A stretch of 64,000 nucleotides of DNA from Bacillus sp. N1-1. Its GTDB lineage: Bacteria; Bacillota; Bacilli; Bacillales; Guptibacillaceae. This document shows, one piece after another, positions 51,827 through 63,056 of the stretch. The notes beneath the pieces are model-generated. The model saw only the letters and a list, made by a program, of their open reading frames with translations. It ran no database searches and was not told the DNA's origin. Both the position numbers and the translations under genes were made by a program. How positions within the stretch are numbered: position 1 is the stretch's first letter; each line of letters opens with the position of its first letter. The stretch is taken from the NCBI RefSeq assembly GCF_009818105.1, contig NZ_CP046564.1, positions 3,596,001 to 3,660,000 on the forward strand, read 5' to 3'.

Positions 51827-53026
51827 ATGTGGCAAAATAAAAATGTGTGGATTTTACTAACAGGTGAGTTTGTGGCCGGGTTAGGTTTATGGCTCGGGAT
51901 TATTGGAAACTTAGAATTTATGCAGGAAAAAGTACCATCTGATTTTATGAAAGCCGTTATTCTGGCGATTGGACTCCTTGCCGGGGTTGCGATTGGTCCC
52001 TATGCCGGACGCGTGACAGACCAGATGAAGAAGAAAACCGTGATGATCGCTGCTGGACTTGCCAGAGCGATTAGCGTCATCTTAATGCTGCTCGCGATTC
52101 AAACTGGCTCTGTACTCTGGATGGTTATCTTTCTGATTCTCATTCAAACGGCCGCTGCTTTTTACTTCCCTGCTCTACAGGCCGCTATTCCTCTAGTCGT
52201 AAAAGAAAAAGAGCTTCTCCAAATGAATGGGATTCATATGAATGTTGCCACGTTATCAAGAGTACTTGGCACCGCCATTGCAGGAATCTTCCTAGTGATT
52301 ATGTCTTTATCAACGATGTATCTTCTTTCTTTAGGGGCATATCTTCTTCTTGTCGTATTTACATTCTTCCTTACCATTGAAGAACATGACGTTTCTGAAA
52401 CGAATCGTTCAAAAGCAGAAAGTAGCTTTAAACATTTGTTTCCGATAATAAAAGAGCTACCAATTGTGATGATGACACTGATTATGACGTTAGTTCCACT
52501 CTTATTTATCGGTGGATTTAATTTGCTTGTGATTAGCATCAGTGAGCTTCAAGACAATTCGCTCATTAAAAGCTGGATTTACACAGCTGAAGGCCTTTCG
52601 TTTATGGTTGGGGCTTTCGCTGTTAAGAGAATTTCAAGAAAACAATCGCCTTACACCATTCTATTTTTGTTTTCCTTTATTATCGGACTTTCCCAGCTAT
52701 TGCTCTTTTTTGCAAACAGTCCTGTTCTATCCGTCATCGCCTTTATTATATTTGGTTTCTCAGTTGGCTGCTTTTTTCCAACAGCCGCTACTATTTTTCA
52801 AACAAGAGTACCAAAAGAATTTCACGGAAGATTCTTTTCACTCCGAAACATGTTGGACCGGATCATTTTTCAACTTGTTTTGCTTTTAACAGGGTTGATG
52901 TTGGATCTAATTGGCCTTCAAATGATGTCTGTCATTTTTGGCATTATGTCGATTACAATAACAAGTATCTTTTTCCTGAAATATCGTCAGAGTAATCTAA
53001 CGTCTTTAAACATTAATGTGCGTTAG
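51827..53026 (+). CDS. MFS transporter
   Basis: A 399-residue protein with 12 predicted helices and the MFS loop-2/3 motif in GPYAGRVTDQMKKKTVM. Opens WILLTGEFVAGLGLWLGIIGNLEFMQ. Resembles drug efflux proteins of the MdtH/YfmO-like set; substrate unknown. Divergent from DUF1540. Confidence 0.87.
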   Translation: MWQNKNVWILLTGEFVAGLGLWLGIIGNLEFMQEKVPSDFMKAVILAIGLLAGVAIGPYAGRVTDQMKKKTVMIAAGLARAISVILMLLAIQTGSVLWMVIFLILIQTAAAFYFPALQAAIPLVVKEKELLQMNGIHMNVATLSRVLGTAIAGIFLVIMSLSTMYLLSLGAYLLLVVFTFFLTIEEHDVSETNRSKAESSFKHLFPIIKELPIVMMTLIMTLVPLLFIGGFNLLVISISELQDNSLIKSWIYTAEGLSFMVGAFAVKRISRKQSPYTILFLFSFIIGLSQLLLFFANSPVLSVIAFIIFGFSVGCFFPTAATIFQTRVPKEFHGRFFSLRNMLDRIIFQLVLLLTGLMLDLIGLQMMSVIFGIMSITITSIFFLKYRQSNLTSLNINVR

Positions 53027-53104
53027 TAATCATGCTCGTTCGATTAACGTATTTTTCTCTTTTGTATAGAATACAATAGGCCGACTTTTGGAGAAGGCGA
53101 TTAT

Positions 53105-53650
53105 ATGATTGATAATGAAGAAAAAGGTGTCTTTGGTTCATGGGTTGAAGCGATTGGGACGATATTAGCTGCGATAGGTAGTACACCTATTAAAGAAATC
53201 AACTCTTCGATTCTAAATAGTTTTACTTTGATTGGAAATGTGATGCAGGGAACCGGTAATGCCCTTGTCGCTGATACGATTACTCCACCTTCATTAAATA
53301 AGATCGGCAATCAGCTTCAGGCGATTGGGAACTCGACGGTCGTAACAAGCATTCTAATCGACTTTGATGAGCGAGTGAAGCGGATTTTGAATATTGATGG
53401 GAATTGGCTTCAGGCGATTGGTGGAAGCGTATCTCTCTCAGATACATTAGGTGGAGAAGTTTCGGCTTCAGCGTTGTATAGCATTTATGGAAACTTCCTG
53501 CAGGTGGTCGGCAATTCCCTTCAAGCAATCTCAGGAATTAAAGAGCTTAACAACGAAGATGCAACAAATATTAATGTAGCAGGAAGCTGGATTCAGGCGG
53601 TTGGCGCTGTGATTTCAGCAATCGGTCAAACGAAATATCCTCCCTCTTAA
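53105..53650 (+). CDS. DUF6944-like repetitive protein
   Basis: A 181-residue protein built from about six degenerate 13- to 30-residue units with the pattern G(N/S)xLQAIG(N/S): GSWVEAIGTILAAIG, GNVMQGTGNAL, GNQLQAIGNS, GNWLQAIGGS, GNFLQVVGNSLQAISG, GSWIQAVGAVISAIG. No signal peptide or membrane helix is certain. Found in Bacillus-type genomes; function unknown. Confidence 0.75.
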   Translation: MIDNEEKGVFGSWVEAIGTILAAIGSTPIKEINSSILNSFTLIGNVMQGTGNALVADTITPPSLNKIGNQLQAIGNSTVVTSILIDFDERVKRILNIDGNWLQAIGGSVSLSDTLGGEVSASALYSIYGNFLQVVGNSLQAISGIKELNNEDATNINVAGSWIQAVGAVISAIGQTKYPPS

Positions 53651-53651
53651 A

Positions 53652-53682
53652 GAACCCCCTGATCGCTCAATCAGGGGGTTTC
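53652..53682. terminator. Bidirectional terminator
   Basis: AACCCCCTGAT / ATCAGGGGGTT hairpin between convergent genes. Confidence 0.87.
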
Positions 53683-53690
53683 ATGTGTCA

Positions 53691-54242
53691 TTATTTTAAT
53701 AAACGGAGAAATTCTTTCATGAATCCTGGTAAGTCAGGCCACGCCTGTCCTGAGACGAGGTTATCAGCTGTATGAACCTTTTCATCGATGTATGTAGCAC
53801 CACATGCGGTTACATCGGGTTTACAAGCTGGATAAGCGGTATACTCGCGATCTTTCATAATATCAGGAACTACATTAAGGACCTGTGCCGCATGACAAAT
53901 CGCACCTACTGGTTTATTTTCTTCAAAAAAGTGTCTTACGATGCCAGGTACACTCTCATCCATTCGAATGTATTCTGGTGCTCGTCCGCCTGGAATAATT
54001 AAACCATCGTACTCTGCCGGTTTGATTTCTGCAAAGGAAGTATGTGATTCAATTCCGTAGGCTTGCTTCTCAACAAACGTTTCCATTTCATCTGTAAAGT
54101 CGTGACATACCGTTTGTAGTTTTTTAGCGGTCGGGGATGCGATCGTGACGTTAAATCCTTCCTCAAGACAACGATAGTAAGGGTAGAAAATCTCAAGAGC
54201 TTCAACAGCATCACCGGAAATGATTAATACGTTTTTACTCAA
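53691..54242 (-). CDS. DJ-1/PfpI family protein
   Basis: About 183 residues. DJ-1 fold with EALEIFYPYY, LIIPGGRAPEYIR and the nucleophile elbow GAICHAAQVL (Cys). Related proteins are deglycases, glyoxalases or proteases. TTG at 54242 (SKNVLIISGD...) is 7 nt after GGAGGTG; the upstream ATG at 54257 contributes to that ribosome site. Confidence 0.87.
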   Translation of the reverse strand: MSKNVLIISGDAVEALEIFYPYYRCLEEGFNVTIASPTAKKLQTVCHDFTDEMETFVEKQAYGIESHTSFAEIKPAEYDGLIIPGGRAPEYIRMDESVPGIVRHFFEENKPVGAICHAAQVLNVVPDIMKDREYTAYPACKPDVTACGATYIDEKVHTADNLVSGQAWPDLPGFMKEFLRLLK

Positions 54243-54427
54243 AACGAGCACCTCCATAAGAATTTTGATTACCTTTTTTCATTACCCCTCTTTTTTACAT
54301 CTATAACAGATCTCTCAAAAAATAGGTCTAGAATCTCCGTCTATGGTTGAATTCGTGGATGACTTGCGACTACAATAAACCATAATGCATTTCCCATTCT
54401 GGTGGGAATAGAGACAGGAGCTTTCAT

Positions 54428-55306
54428 ATGGACATTAAGCAGTTAGCCTATTTCGTTGAAGTCGCCAAGCAAAAAAGCTTTACGAAAGCCTCACACTCGC
54501 TCTACATCTCACAGCCAACGTTAAGTAAAATGGTGAAAAGTTTAGAAGCTGAGTTAGATGTTGAACTACTCGATCGCTCGGCACGATCGAGTGAACTAAC
54601 CGATGCAGGAAAAATTGTATATTTGCAGGGTGAGAAAATATTAAATATGGTCGACGATCTTTCTTCTCACTTATATGACATGATGAATTTAAAGAAAGGG
54701 CACATCAAAGTCGGTCTCCCGCCACTCATCGGCGCCCTCTACTTCCCTAGTATCTTAAAAGGATTCCAAGAGCTCTATCCTGATATTACGATCGAACTAA
54801 TGGAGCATGGAGCCAACATTGCGCAACAAAAAATCCTCGACGGTGAACTGGATTTTGCAGTCGGCCTCTTACCTGTCAATGAAACGAAATTTGAAACACT
54901 TCCATTCACAACGGAAGAATTAATGCTGTTTGTACACAGTTCACATCCATTCGCAGAAAAAAATTCGGTCTCAATCAGCGAGTTGCGAAATGAGCGGATC
55001 ATCCTATTTAGTGAAGACTTTATGTTACATGACCAGATGATTGAACAGTGTCGTCAGGCCGGATTTGAACCGCACATTTCTTACGTTAGCTCCCAATGGG
55101 ACTTTATTAGCGATATGGTTAGTCACAATCTCGGCGTCACCTTTTTCCCAAAATCGATTCTTACTAAAATCAACCAAAACAACGTGGTCTCAATTCCACT
55201 CGTAAATCCAGAGATCCCATGGGACCTTGGCATTATTCTACGAAAAGAAAAGTACATTTCTTATGCTTCTCGTGCGTTTATTAACTACATTAAGTCTGCA
55301 ATCTAA
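54428..55306 (+). CDS. LysR-family transcriptional regulator
   Basis: A 292-residue regulator with N-terminal HTH (LAYFVEVAKQKSFTKASHSLYISQPTLSKMVKSLE) and a C-terminal effector domain (IKVGLPPLIGALYFP ... DFAVGLLPV ... NLGVTFFPKS). Resembles CidR/YwbI-type regulators, but no cidAB genes are adjacent. The divergent PfpI gene is a possible target. Confidence 0.88.
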   Translation: MDIKQLAYFVEVAKQKSFTKASHSLYISQPTLSKMVKSLEAELDVELLDRSARSSELTDAGKIVYLQGEKILNMVDDLSSHLYDMMNLKKGHIKVGLPPLIGALYFPSILKGFQELYPDITIELMEHGANIAQQKILDGELDFAVGLLPVNETKFETLPFTTEELMLFVHSSHPFAEKNSVSISELRNERIILFSEDFMLHDQMIEQCRQAGFEPHISYVSSQWDFISDMVSHNLGVTFFPKSILTKINQNNVVSIPLVNPEIPWDLGIILRKEKYISYASRAFINYIKSAI

Positions 55307-55352
55307 TCAGCGTAATCTAGAGGTAAAGGCAAAAGTAGCATTAAAATGATTA

Positions 55353-55386
55353 ACAAAACAAGCCGTCCATGTGGGCGGCTTGTTTT
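55353..55386 (+). terminator. Rho-independent terminator
   Basis: AAAACAAGCCGTCC / GGGCGGCTTGTTTT hairpin after the LysR gene. Confidence 0.85.
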
Positions 55387-55450
55387 ATTGTCGCTATAAA
55401 AATCAGAAAATTAAAAATTAATCCTTTCCATATGTTTAAAGTTCATGTAT

Positions 55451-55471
55451 TATATATCTAAATGATATATA
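55451..55471 (+). promoter_or_regulatory. Palindrome upstream of padR gene
   Basis: TATATATC-TAAAT-GATATATA, a perfect 8-bp inverted repeat 25 bp upstream of the PadR start, overlapping an AT-rich -10-like sequence. Likely an autoregulatory site. Confidence 0.55.
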
Positions 55472-55496
55472 TCAAAAAGATACAGGAAGTGAAGAA

Positions 55497-56048
55497 ATGG
55501 ATAAACAAATTCATACAAAGTACGCGATTCTCGGCTTATTAACAATCGGTTGTCAAACGGGTTATTCAATGAAAAAAATGATGGATGGAAGTTTAAATCA
55601 TTTCTGGAAAATCAGCTATGGACAAATTTACCCTACACTTAAAAGTCTAGTTGAGGAAGAACTGATAACTGTTCAGGAAGAGAGTGAGTCTGGAAAACCT
55701 GATAAAAAGAAATATGAATTAACCTCATTAGGTTGGCAGGCCCTTTACAATTGGATGGAAACTCCTATTGAAGAACTTGGAGTAGAAAAGAATGAGTTGT
55801 TGCTTAAACTTTTTTTCAGTCATCACCAGAGCAACGAAACAACTTTTAAACAATTGGATCACTACAAATTAAAACTGCTAGAACGTTTGAATACTTATCA
55901 GGCGATTGATGAAATGATACGAGGAACGTATGGCGATCAAGAAGATGCGAAATTCTGGCTGTTAACATTAGATTATGGGATAAGGACAACGCAAGCAGCT
56001 AGTGAATGGGCTGACGAAGCCAAAAAGAAGCTTACTTCAAGGAGGTAA
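55497..56048 (+). CDS. PadR-family transcriptional regulator
   Basis: A 183-residue regulator: YAILGLLTIGCQTGYSMKKMMDGSLNHFWKISYGQIYPTLKSLVEEELI is the PadR winged helix, followed by a long C-terminal dimerisation domain (VirR/PadR-C type). It probably controls the next gene, 5 bp downstream, with which it forms an operon. Confidence 0.92.
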   Translation: MDKQIHTKYAILGLLTIGCQTGYSMKKMMDGSLNHFWKISYGQIYPTLKSLVEEELITVQEESESGKPDKKKYELTSLGWQALYNWMETPIEELGVEKNELLLKLFFSHHQSNETTFKQLDHYKLKLLERLNTYQAIDEMIRGTYGDQEDAKFWLLTLDYGIRTTQAASEWADEAKKKLTSRR

Positions 56049-56053
56049 TAGGA

Positions 56054-56551
56054 ATGGTGAATCAAGTTTTTACCGGACGCTACACGGTGGATAAAGGACA
56101 GGACGTTGTGGTATTTCTCATTGGAATGCGAATCAATCAATGGTGGGCTGTGCATAAATGGCTTCCTGTCTTCCTTGCGATGCCTGGCATGATTCGTGAG
56201 CTTAGCATCAATAAACAGTTAGGATGTCTCTCTATGGAAAATTTCTTTAGCTTTCGGACAACGCTACTCCTTCAATACTGGCGTTCAGCAGAAGACCTTC
56301 GTCAATACGCTCATGGTAAAGCCCATTTAAAAGCGTGGAAAAACTTTAATCAAAAGATTGGAAACAACCGTGCTGTCGGCATCTACCATGAAACATACGT
56401 CCTTTCGAGCTCTCACTACGAAAGTCTCTATGGCAATATGCCCGCTTTTGGATTAAGGAAGGCGCTCGGACATATCGAGGTTACACCTCAAGCTGATTCT
56501 TTCAATAAACGTCTTAATGGAATGCATACCGATAAAGCGAACGAACACTAA
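56054..56551 (+). CDS. DUF4188-family protein (heme-dependent-monooxygenase-like fold)
   Basis: A 165-residue protein: FLIGMRINQWWAVHKWLPVFLAMPGMIREL, LLLQYWRSAEDLRQYAH, GIYHETYVL, YGNMPAFGLRKALG match DUF4188. Fold is likely dimeric alpha/beta barrel. AGGAGG precedes ATG. Pairing with PadR suggests induction by an aromatic or drug-like compound; inference only. Confidence 0.85.
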   Translation: MVNQVFTGRYTVDKGQDVVVFLIGMRINQWWAVHKWLPVFLAMPGMIRELSINKQLGCLSMENFFSFRTTLLLQYWRSAEDLRQYAHGKAHLKAWKNFNQKIGNNRAVGIYHETYVLSSSHYESLYGNMPAFGLRKALGHIEVTPQADSFNKRLNGMHTDKANEH

Positions 56552-56592
56552 AAAAGCCCGGATCGTGAAAATTCACGTTCTGGGCTTCTTTA
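56552..56592 (+). terminator. Rho-independent terminator
   Basis: AAGCCCGGATCGTGAA / TTCACGTTCTGGGCTT hairpin followed by CTTTAATAA. Confidence 0.82.
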
Positions 56593-56635
56593 ATAAGATG
56601 ATTTTTTGCAAATAAAAAACCACCAAATATGTATT

Positions 56636-56994
56636 TGGTGGAGACGGTGGGAGTCGAACCCACGTCCAGAAGTATCGGCACTTAAGCTTCTACGAGTGTA
56701 GTCGTTATATTAGTGTTTCACTACAATTTAGCCCAACGACAGGCTTCCTTGTAGCTAGTCTGATTAATCTCTTCCAACTTTCCTCAGACGGTGGATTGTT
56801 GGCGTATCCCACTTAAGTTGAGTCCCTTACCCTACCACATGGGCGATGGAGGGAGGAACCGCAAAACAGCTTACGCTGCTAGTGCGAAGTTGTTGTTTTC
56901 TTTGCCAGTTATAGGCATGGCGTTTTTAACGTAGCTCGCCAACTCGACTCGCGACTTAAGCTCGACCTACCCCTGTCGAATCCGTAACGTCCCC
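56636..56994 (-). ncRNA. ssrA: tmRNA (SsrA)
   Basis: A 359-nt one-piece tmRNA on the minus strand. 5' end GGGGACGTTACGGATTCGAC, 3' end with T-arm GGTTCGACTCCC and encoded CCA; the tRNA-like halves pair. The resume frame encodes GKENNNFALAA before TAA (56871-56906). Rescues stalled ribosomes together with SmpB, encoded 102 bp upstream on the same strand. Confidence 0.96.
56871..56906 (-). other. tmRNA proteolysis tag reading frame
   Basis: GGC-AAA-GAA ... GCA-GCG-TAA. With the Ala carried by the tmRNA the tag is A-GKENNNFALAA, 12 residues, ending ALAA for ClpXP recognition. Shorter than the 15-residue B. subtilis tag. Confidence 0.88.
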
Positions 56995-57095
56995 ATGTAA
57001 GAAAATGAGAACCGAAAACGGGTAAGCAGTTAAGCTTAATATGTTGTTTCGGTAATTTTAATTATAACATAGATCAACTTCCATTCAAATGGAAA

Positions 57096-57563
57096 CTATA
57101 TCCGCTGACGTTCTTTCAACGCTTTGTCCACTTCACGCTTCATCGTCTTATCTTTGAGATCCTGGCGCTTATCATACTTCTTCTTACCCTTAGCAAGGCC
57201 TAGAAGTACTTTCGCATAACCATTCTTGATATAGACTTTCAGTGGAATTACCGTATAGCCCTGTTCTTTCGTTAGGCCAATGAGCTTATCAATCTCTTTC
57301 CGCTTCATCAATAGCTTACGAGTACGGGTTGGATCGTGGTTAAAACGATTCCCTTGCTCATATTCATTAATGTGCATATTCAGAAGAAAGATTTCTCCCT
57401 TACGAATAATGGCGTGAGAGTCTTTCAGGTTTACGCGTCTTGCCCTGATGGATTTGATTTCAGTTCCTTGTAGAACCAGTCCTGCTTCATATGTCTCAAT
57501 AACGGAATAATCGTGTCTTGCTTTCTTATTTTGTGCAATGAGTCCACCATCACCTTTTGGCAT
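57096..57563 (-). CDS. smpB: SmpB, tmRNA-binding protein
   Basis: About 155 residues: [62 protein letters not shown] and the basic tail [31 protein letters not shown] at 57563, with AGAGGGGGG upstream. Sits between rnr and ssrA, as in other Bacilli. Confidence 0.95.
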   Translation of the reverse strand: MPKGDGGLIAQNKKARHDYSVIETYEAGLVLQGTEIKSIRARRVNLKDSHAIIRKGEIFLLNMHINEYEQGNRFNHDPTRTRKLLMKRKEIDKLIGLTKEQGYTVIPLKVYIKNGYAKVLLGLAKGKKKYDKRQDLKDKTMKREVDKALKERQRI

Positions 57564-57658
57564 GACCGTCCCCCCTCTCAAACGTCGAACTCAAGTATAT
57601 CAATTTGGTCAGAATAAGTCAAGGTGACTTACACTGACCAAATGATTAGTAACGCGAA

Positions 57659-59986
57659 TTAAGAATTGTTATTGCGACGTTTTTTCTTTTTGTTTTTCGG
57701 TTTCTTTTTTGTTCCCTGACCATCTTTTGGCGGCGAAAACTTACGCTTTTTCTGTCCAGCATCCGTTGTTTTGTTAGATGACTTCCCGCGTTTTTTTCGC
57801 TTGCCGCCTTCAATGACTTTCGGACTTTCTCTTCTGCGACGTTCTTTTGGCGGTTTCATGCCAACAATTTCAAAGTCGATCGAACGTTCATCAATATTAA
57901 CATTCAAGACGCGAATGGCGATTTCATCACCGATACGATAGACGTTACCAGTACGTTCACCAATCATCGCATAAGCACCTTCGTCGTAGTGGTAGTAGTC
58001 ATCGGTTAAATAACTAACGTGAACGAGACCTTCGATCGTGTTCGGCAATTCAACAAACAATCCGAAGTTCGTTACACCACTAATCACACCTTCGAACTCT
58101 TCCCCGATTTTATCTTTCATAAACTCAGCTTTTTTCAGATCATCGGTTTCACGTTCAGCGTCAACCGCACGGCGTTCCATCGCAGAAGCGTGCTGAGCGA
58201 TTTCACCAAGCGCTTCGCTCCATTTGGAAGTTGTTTGGTTATCAACTTTTTTCTCAAATAGATACGTACGGATCAAACGGTGTACGATTAAGTCAGGATA
58301 ACGACGAATTGGTGACGTAAAGTGCGTATAGAAGTCTGTCGATAATCCGAAGTGACCGAGACTTTCAGGGAAGTACTTCGCCTGTTGCATCGAACGAAGC
58401 ATCACCTTACTAATTACCGCTTCTTCTGGCTCTCCCTTTACTTCTTCAAGAAGCTTTTGTAGCGCACGAGGGTGTACCGTGTTCGCATTCCCGCGTACAA
58501 CATAACCAAAGTTCGTAATGAATTCGAAGAACGTATTTAGTTTATCTGCATCCGGATCTTCGTGAATACGGTACATGAACGGTACTTCCATAAAGTGAAA
58601 ATGCTGTGCAACGGTTTCGTTTGCGACAAGCATAAACTCTTCAATTAAGCGCTCAGCCACTGAGCGTTCTCGTTGCACGATCTCTTGCGGCGTCCCTTCA
58701 TCATCTACAAGTACTTTTGCTTCTGCGAAATCAAAGTCAATGGCGCCTCGTTCAAAACGTCCTTTTCTTAAAATTTCGGCCAGTTCACCCATGCTATCGA
58801 AGAATGGAACGAGAGATTTGTAACGTTCTAGCACTTCATCGTCTTCACGCTGAAGAATTTTGCGTACATCTGTATACGTCATACGCTCATTTGTACGAAT
58901 CACACTTGGGAAGATCTCATGGTTTACCACTTCACCCTGTGTTGTAATTTCCATCTCACAAGAAATCGTTAATCGGTCCACTTGAGGATTCAAACTACAA
59001 ATTCCGTTTGATAGACGGTGTGGAATCATCGGAATCACTCGGTCGACAAGATACACACTCGTCCCACGATCAAGCGCTTCTTGATCAATCGGAGAGTTTT
59101 CCGTCACATAATACGTTACGTCGGCGATGTGAACACCGAGCTTGTAGTTTCCATTCGGAAGTTTGACAACGTTAACGGCGTCATCTAGATCCTTCGCGTC
59201 TGCTCCATCAATCGTCACAATGGTCTCTTCACGAAGGTCACGTCTTCCTTCAATTTCTTTTTCATCGATTTGATCTGGTGTTTTATGAGCTTGTTCCATT
59301 GCAGCCTCAGGAAACTCGCCTGGAAGCTCATGCTTATAAATGATCGACAGAATATCGACGCCTGGGTCGTTTTTATGACCTAAGATTTCAGTAATGCGTC
59401 CTTCCGCACTCATACGCCCTTCAGGATACTTCGTAATTTCAACTACGACTTTATGGCCGTCAACGGCACCTGCAGTAGCTCCTTTTGGAATGAAAATATC
59501 GTGTGGAATCCTCTTATCGTCGGCAATCACAAATCCAAAGTGCTTGCTATCAGAATATGTACCAACTGTGCGTTTTACACCACGCTCAATGATACGGATA
59601 ACGGTACCTTCTGGACGAGTGCCAGATGATTTTTGATGAAGTCTTACAATGACACGATCCCCGTTCATTGCTCCTTCTAGATCACCCTGATTAATGTAGA
59701 CATCTTTCTCGCCAGTATCACTATCGGAAATAAGGAAAGCAAATCCTTTTGCGTGTACTTGTAACTTTCCGCGAACAAGGTTCATTTTCTCAGGAATACC
59801 GTAGCGATTGCTTCTTGTGCGAACGATTAATCCTTCATCTTCCATGCTGTTTAACGTTTTCACAAATTCCTTAAATTCACTGGAATCTTTCACACCGAAT
59901 ACTTCTTCAAGCTCCTGAACGGTTAGCGGTTTGTACGCTTCGTCCTTCATGAAGCTCAATATTTTTTGTTCATGTTCTTCTGCCAT
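57659..59986 (-). CDS. rnr: Ribonuclease R
   Basis: A 775-residue RNB-family 3'-5' exoribonuclease: N-terminal winged helix ([22 protein letters not shown]), cold-shock domains, RNB domain with [16 protein letters not shown] catalytic aspartates, [27 protein letters not shown], then S1 domain ([20 protein letters not shown]) and a Lys/Arg-rich tail. Degrades structured RNA; works with tmRNA in mRNA decay. Confidence 0.96.
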   Translation of the reverse strand: MAEEHEQKILSFMKDEAYKPLTVQELEEVFGVKDSSEFKEFVKTLNSMEDEGLIVRTRSNRYGIPEKMNLVRGKLQVHAKGFAFLISDSDTGEKDVYINQGDLEGAMNGDRVIVRLHQKSSGTRPEGTVIRIIERGVKRTVGTYSDSKHFGFVIADDKRIPHDIFIPKGATAGAVDGHKVVVEITKYPEGRMSAEGRITEILGHKNDPGVDILSIIYKHELPGEFPEAAMEQAHKTPDQIDEKEIEGRRDLREETIVTIDGADAKDLDDAVNVVKLPNGNYKLGVHIADVTYYVTENSPIDQEALDRGTSVYLVDRVIPMIPHRLSNGICSLNPQVDRLTISCEMEITTQGEVVNHEIFPSVIRTNERMTYTDVRKILQREDDEVLERYKSLVPFFDSMGELAEILRKGRFERGAIDFDFAEAKVLVDDEGTPQEIVQRERSVAERLIEEFMLVANETVAQHFHFMEVPFMYRIHEDPDADKLNTFFEFITNFGYVVRGNANTVHPRALQKLLEEVKGEPEEAVISKVMLRSMQQAKYFPESLGHFGLSTDFYTHFTSPIRRYPDLIVHRLIRTYLFEKKVDNQTTSKWSEALGEIAQHASAMERRAVDAERETDDLKKAEFMKDKIGEEFEGVISGVTNFGLFVELPNTIEGLVHVSYLTDDYYHYDEGAYAMIGERTGNVYRIGDEIAIRVLNVNIDERSIDFEIVGMKPPKERRRRESPKVIEGGKRKKRGKSSNKTTDAGQKKRKFSPPKDGQGTKKKPKNKKKKRRNNNS

Positions 59987-60024
59987 TGTCTTCCACCTTC
60001 CTTCTACTTAAATAAGTTCTTTGT

Positions 60025-60771
60025 TTATTCTGACCAGTCAAGGCTATCAAGAAAAGCATGAACGTCTTTATGAAGCTCGTCTTTTTCTTTGCCTAGTGTG
60101 ATCGCATGCGTTGAGTTTTCGTACCATTTCAGACTTTTCTCATCTGATTCGATGTTATCGTGAATGACGTTGGCACTTTCTGTATTAATCATTTCATCAT
60201 GTCTCGCTTGTGCCACAAATGTAGGAGCGTAAATCATATCAACGTTGTCACGCACATCATAGATCAAATCGCGAAGTTCACCAAGTGTATTCATCGGTGT
60301 TTCTTTAAAGGCTTCCATTTCCTCTTCAATTTGTTCAGGTGATTTCCGTTCAAATTTCTTGTATTCCTTTGCATAGGAAAGGACGCCCTGATACATCGTT
60401 TCTTCATCTTTCATATCCATCGGGGCGCACATGGGCACGATTCCCTTTACAGGAACAGTATAACCGAGCTTTAATGAAAATACGCCTCCAAGTGATAAGC
60501 CGACGACAGCAATTTCGTCATGGCCCATGCTTTTCAGCTTTTCATACCCTTCAGTGACGTTTTTCCACCAATCTTTTGGCCCAGTATGTACAAGCTCCTC
60601 AGGCGGAACGCCATGTCCTTCATATTGTGGCGCATGACACGTATAGCCTCTTTCCTGCAAGTAACGTCCCATCATTCGTACATCTGCTGAATTTCCTGTA
60701 AAACCATGCAACATTAATACCGCGCGATTGCCTCCCTCGAATGTAAATGGCTTTGGTGCGACTACTTTCAT
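60025..60771 (-). CDS. est: Carboxylesterase Est (YvaK/Est30-like)
   Basis: A 248-residue alpha/beta hydrolase. [34 protein letters not shown], nucleophile S93 in VVGLSLGG, D in [11 protein letters not shown] and H in ENSTHAITL form the triad. Same length as Geobacillus Est30. Upstream of rnr by 38 bp on the same strand, as in B. subtilis. GAGGAGG precedes ATG. Confidence 0.93.
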   Translation of the reverse strand: MKVVAPKPFTFEGGNRAVLMLHGFTGNSADVRMMGRYLQERGYTCHAPQYEGHGVPPEELVHTGPKDWWKNVTEGYEKLKSMGHDEIAVVGLSLGGVFSLKLGYTVPVKGIVPMCAPMDMKDEETMYQGVLSYAKEYKKFERKSPEQIEEEMEAFKETPMNTLGELRDLIYDVRDNVDMIYAPTFVAQARHDEMINTESANVIHDNIESDEKSLKWYENSTHAITLGKEKDELHKDVHAFLDSLDWSE

Positions 60772-61089
60772 GATGTGATCCTCCTCTAAATCAACTACCT
60801 GTTAGTTTGACCTGCAATAAACGAATTATCCTATCCAATGAGGCCTTTATCTGCATTTTACCTGTTTCGATCGGAAGGCAAAAGGAATTCGTTCTGTTAG
60901 CTTATTTCCCTCTTCCATTCGACAAAAAACTCCCTTTTCGCTTCTTCTTAGAAAAACTTGGCTTGCCGCCTAGTACTAGCGGAAGTCATAGTTTTTCTTA
61001 TACTTTAGTCCTTTAAAAAGGTTAAATATTCTTAAAGTACAATAAAAAAAGCAGCAAGTGACTCAACACCTGCTGCTTTCTTGATCACG
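60772..61089. other. Intergenic region between secG and est
   Basis: No convincing gene. Contains the secG terminator (61043-61080) and a large imperfect hairpin at 60950-60998 (AGAAAAACT / AGTTTTTCT around CCGCCTAGTACTAGCGG). The promoter for est-rnr-smpB should lie here but is not distinct. Confidence 0.5.
61043..61080 (-). terminator. Rho-independent terminator after secG
   Basis: AAAGCAGCAAGTG / CACCTGCTGCTTT hairpin with T-run on the minus strand. Confidence 0.85.
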
Positions 61090-61320
61090 TTACACGAGAT
61101 ACGCAACGAGAATTGAAAGAACAAAGAACAATACGGCAAGTACTACCGTTACTTTATTTAAAACCGCTTCAAAGCCGCGGGCTTTCTGCTTTCCAAATAA
61201 TTGTTCAGCTCCACCTGTAATGGCTCCTGATAAACCAGCGCTTTTACCTGACTGAAGCAATACAACAGTAATAAGTAAGATTGAAACGATAACTAATGCA
61301 ATTGTAGCTGCAAGATGCAT
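61090..61320 (-). CDS. secG: SecG preprotein translocase subunit
   Basis: A 76-residue protein with two membrane helices and the SecG loop [33 protein letters not shown]. Part of SecYEG. Own terminator downstream; upstream, a 14-bp palindrome and an interspersed repeat. Confidence 0.95.
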   Translation of the reverse strand: MHLAATIALVIVSILLITVVLLQSGKSAGLSGAITGGAEQLFGKQKARGFEAVLNKVTVVLAVLFFVLSILVAYLV

Positions 61321-61429
61321 AATTCCACCTCCCGGACTATAGCCTTTCCAATACTATAAATTTACCATAAATTTTTCAATAAAAGCAATCTATTTCGGTA
61401 ATACTCGACATTCTCATTATTATCTTAAC

Positions 61430-61443
61430 AAGTGTTAACACTT
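61430..61443. promoter_or_regulatory. 14-bp palindrome upstream of secG
   Basis: AAGTGTTAACACTT is perfectly symmetric and 110 bp upstream of secG. Possible operator; not assigned to a known regulator. Confidence 0.3.
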
Positions 61444-61494
61444 CTTAAACGGGTATCGGCTGTTTTCGTAGACATTGTTGCGATAAGAGTGGTG

Positions 61495-61627
61495 GCTGAT
61501 TTCCGTTCCATGATGCTCCCTTTCCGCGGGCGGGTTGTGAGCCTCTTCGGCGCGCTAAGGCGCGCCTGTGGGGTCTCACCTGTCCCGCTAGTCCCGCAGG
61601 AGTCGAGCACCTTCCGCTCCAATCAGC
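61495..61627. repeat. GC-rich interspersed repeat with terminal inverted repeats
   Basis: 133 bp bounded by GCTGATT and AATCAGC, much richer in GC than its surroundings, with an inner GGCGCGC / GCGCGCC hairpin and the words CTTTCCGCGGGCGG, GGGGTCTC, CCCGCAGGAGTCGAGCAC. I recognise this from many Bacillaceae intergenic regions as a dispersed, non-coding MITE-like element. Confidence 0.7.
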
Positions 61628-61702
61628 TATTAAGTGTGGATCTTAATACAAACCCCTTTTTAAAAAAAAGAAATTTACAGAAAAAATTTAGTAATAGAAA
61701 TT

Positions 61703-61734
61703 AAAAAACCCCCGCGTTTTCACGCGGGGGTCTT
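61703..61734 (-). terminator. Rho-independent terminator after eno
   Basis: ACCCCCGCGT / ACGCGGGGGT stem followed on the minus strand by TTTTTTAAT. Confidence 0.92.
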
Positions 61735-61740
61735 CAAAAC

Positions 61741-63036
<1,296 letters not shown>

Positions 63037-63056
63037 TCATCTCCTTTAAATGTAAG

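Noticed and set aside
60807..61016. Open frame of 69 codons on the plus strand
   Set aside because: No ribosome binding site, no recognisable domain, and it runs through an imperfect hairpin in the secG-est intergenic region.
61432..61704. Coding potential in the GC-rich element
   Set aside because: The frame is a by-product of a non-coding dispersed repeat; no ribosome site and no conserved motif.
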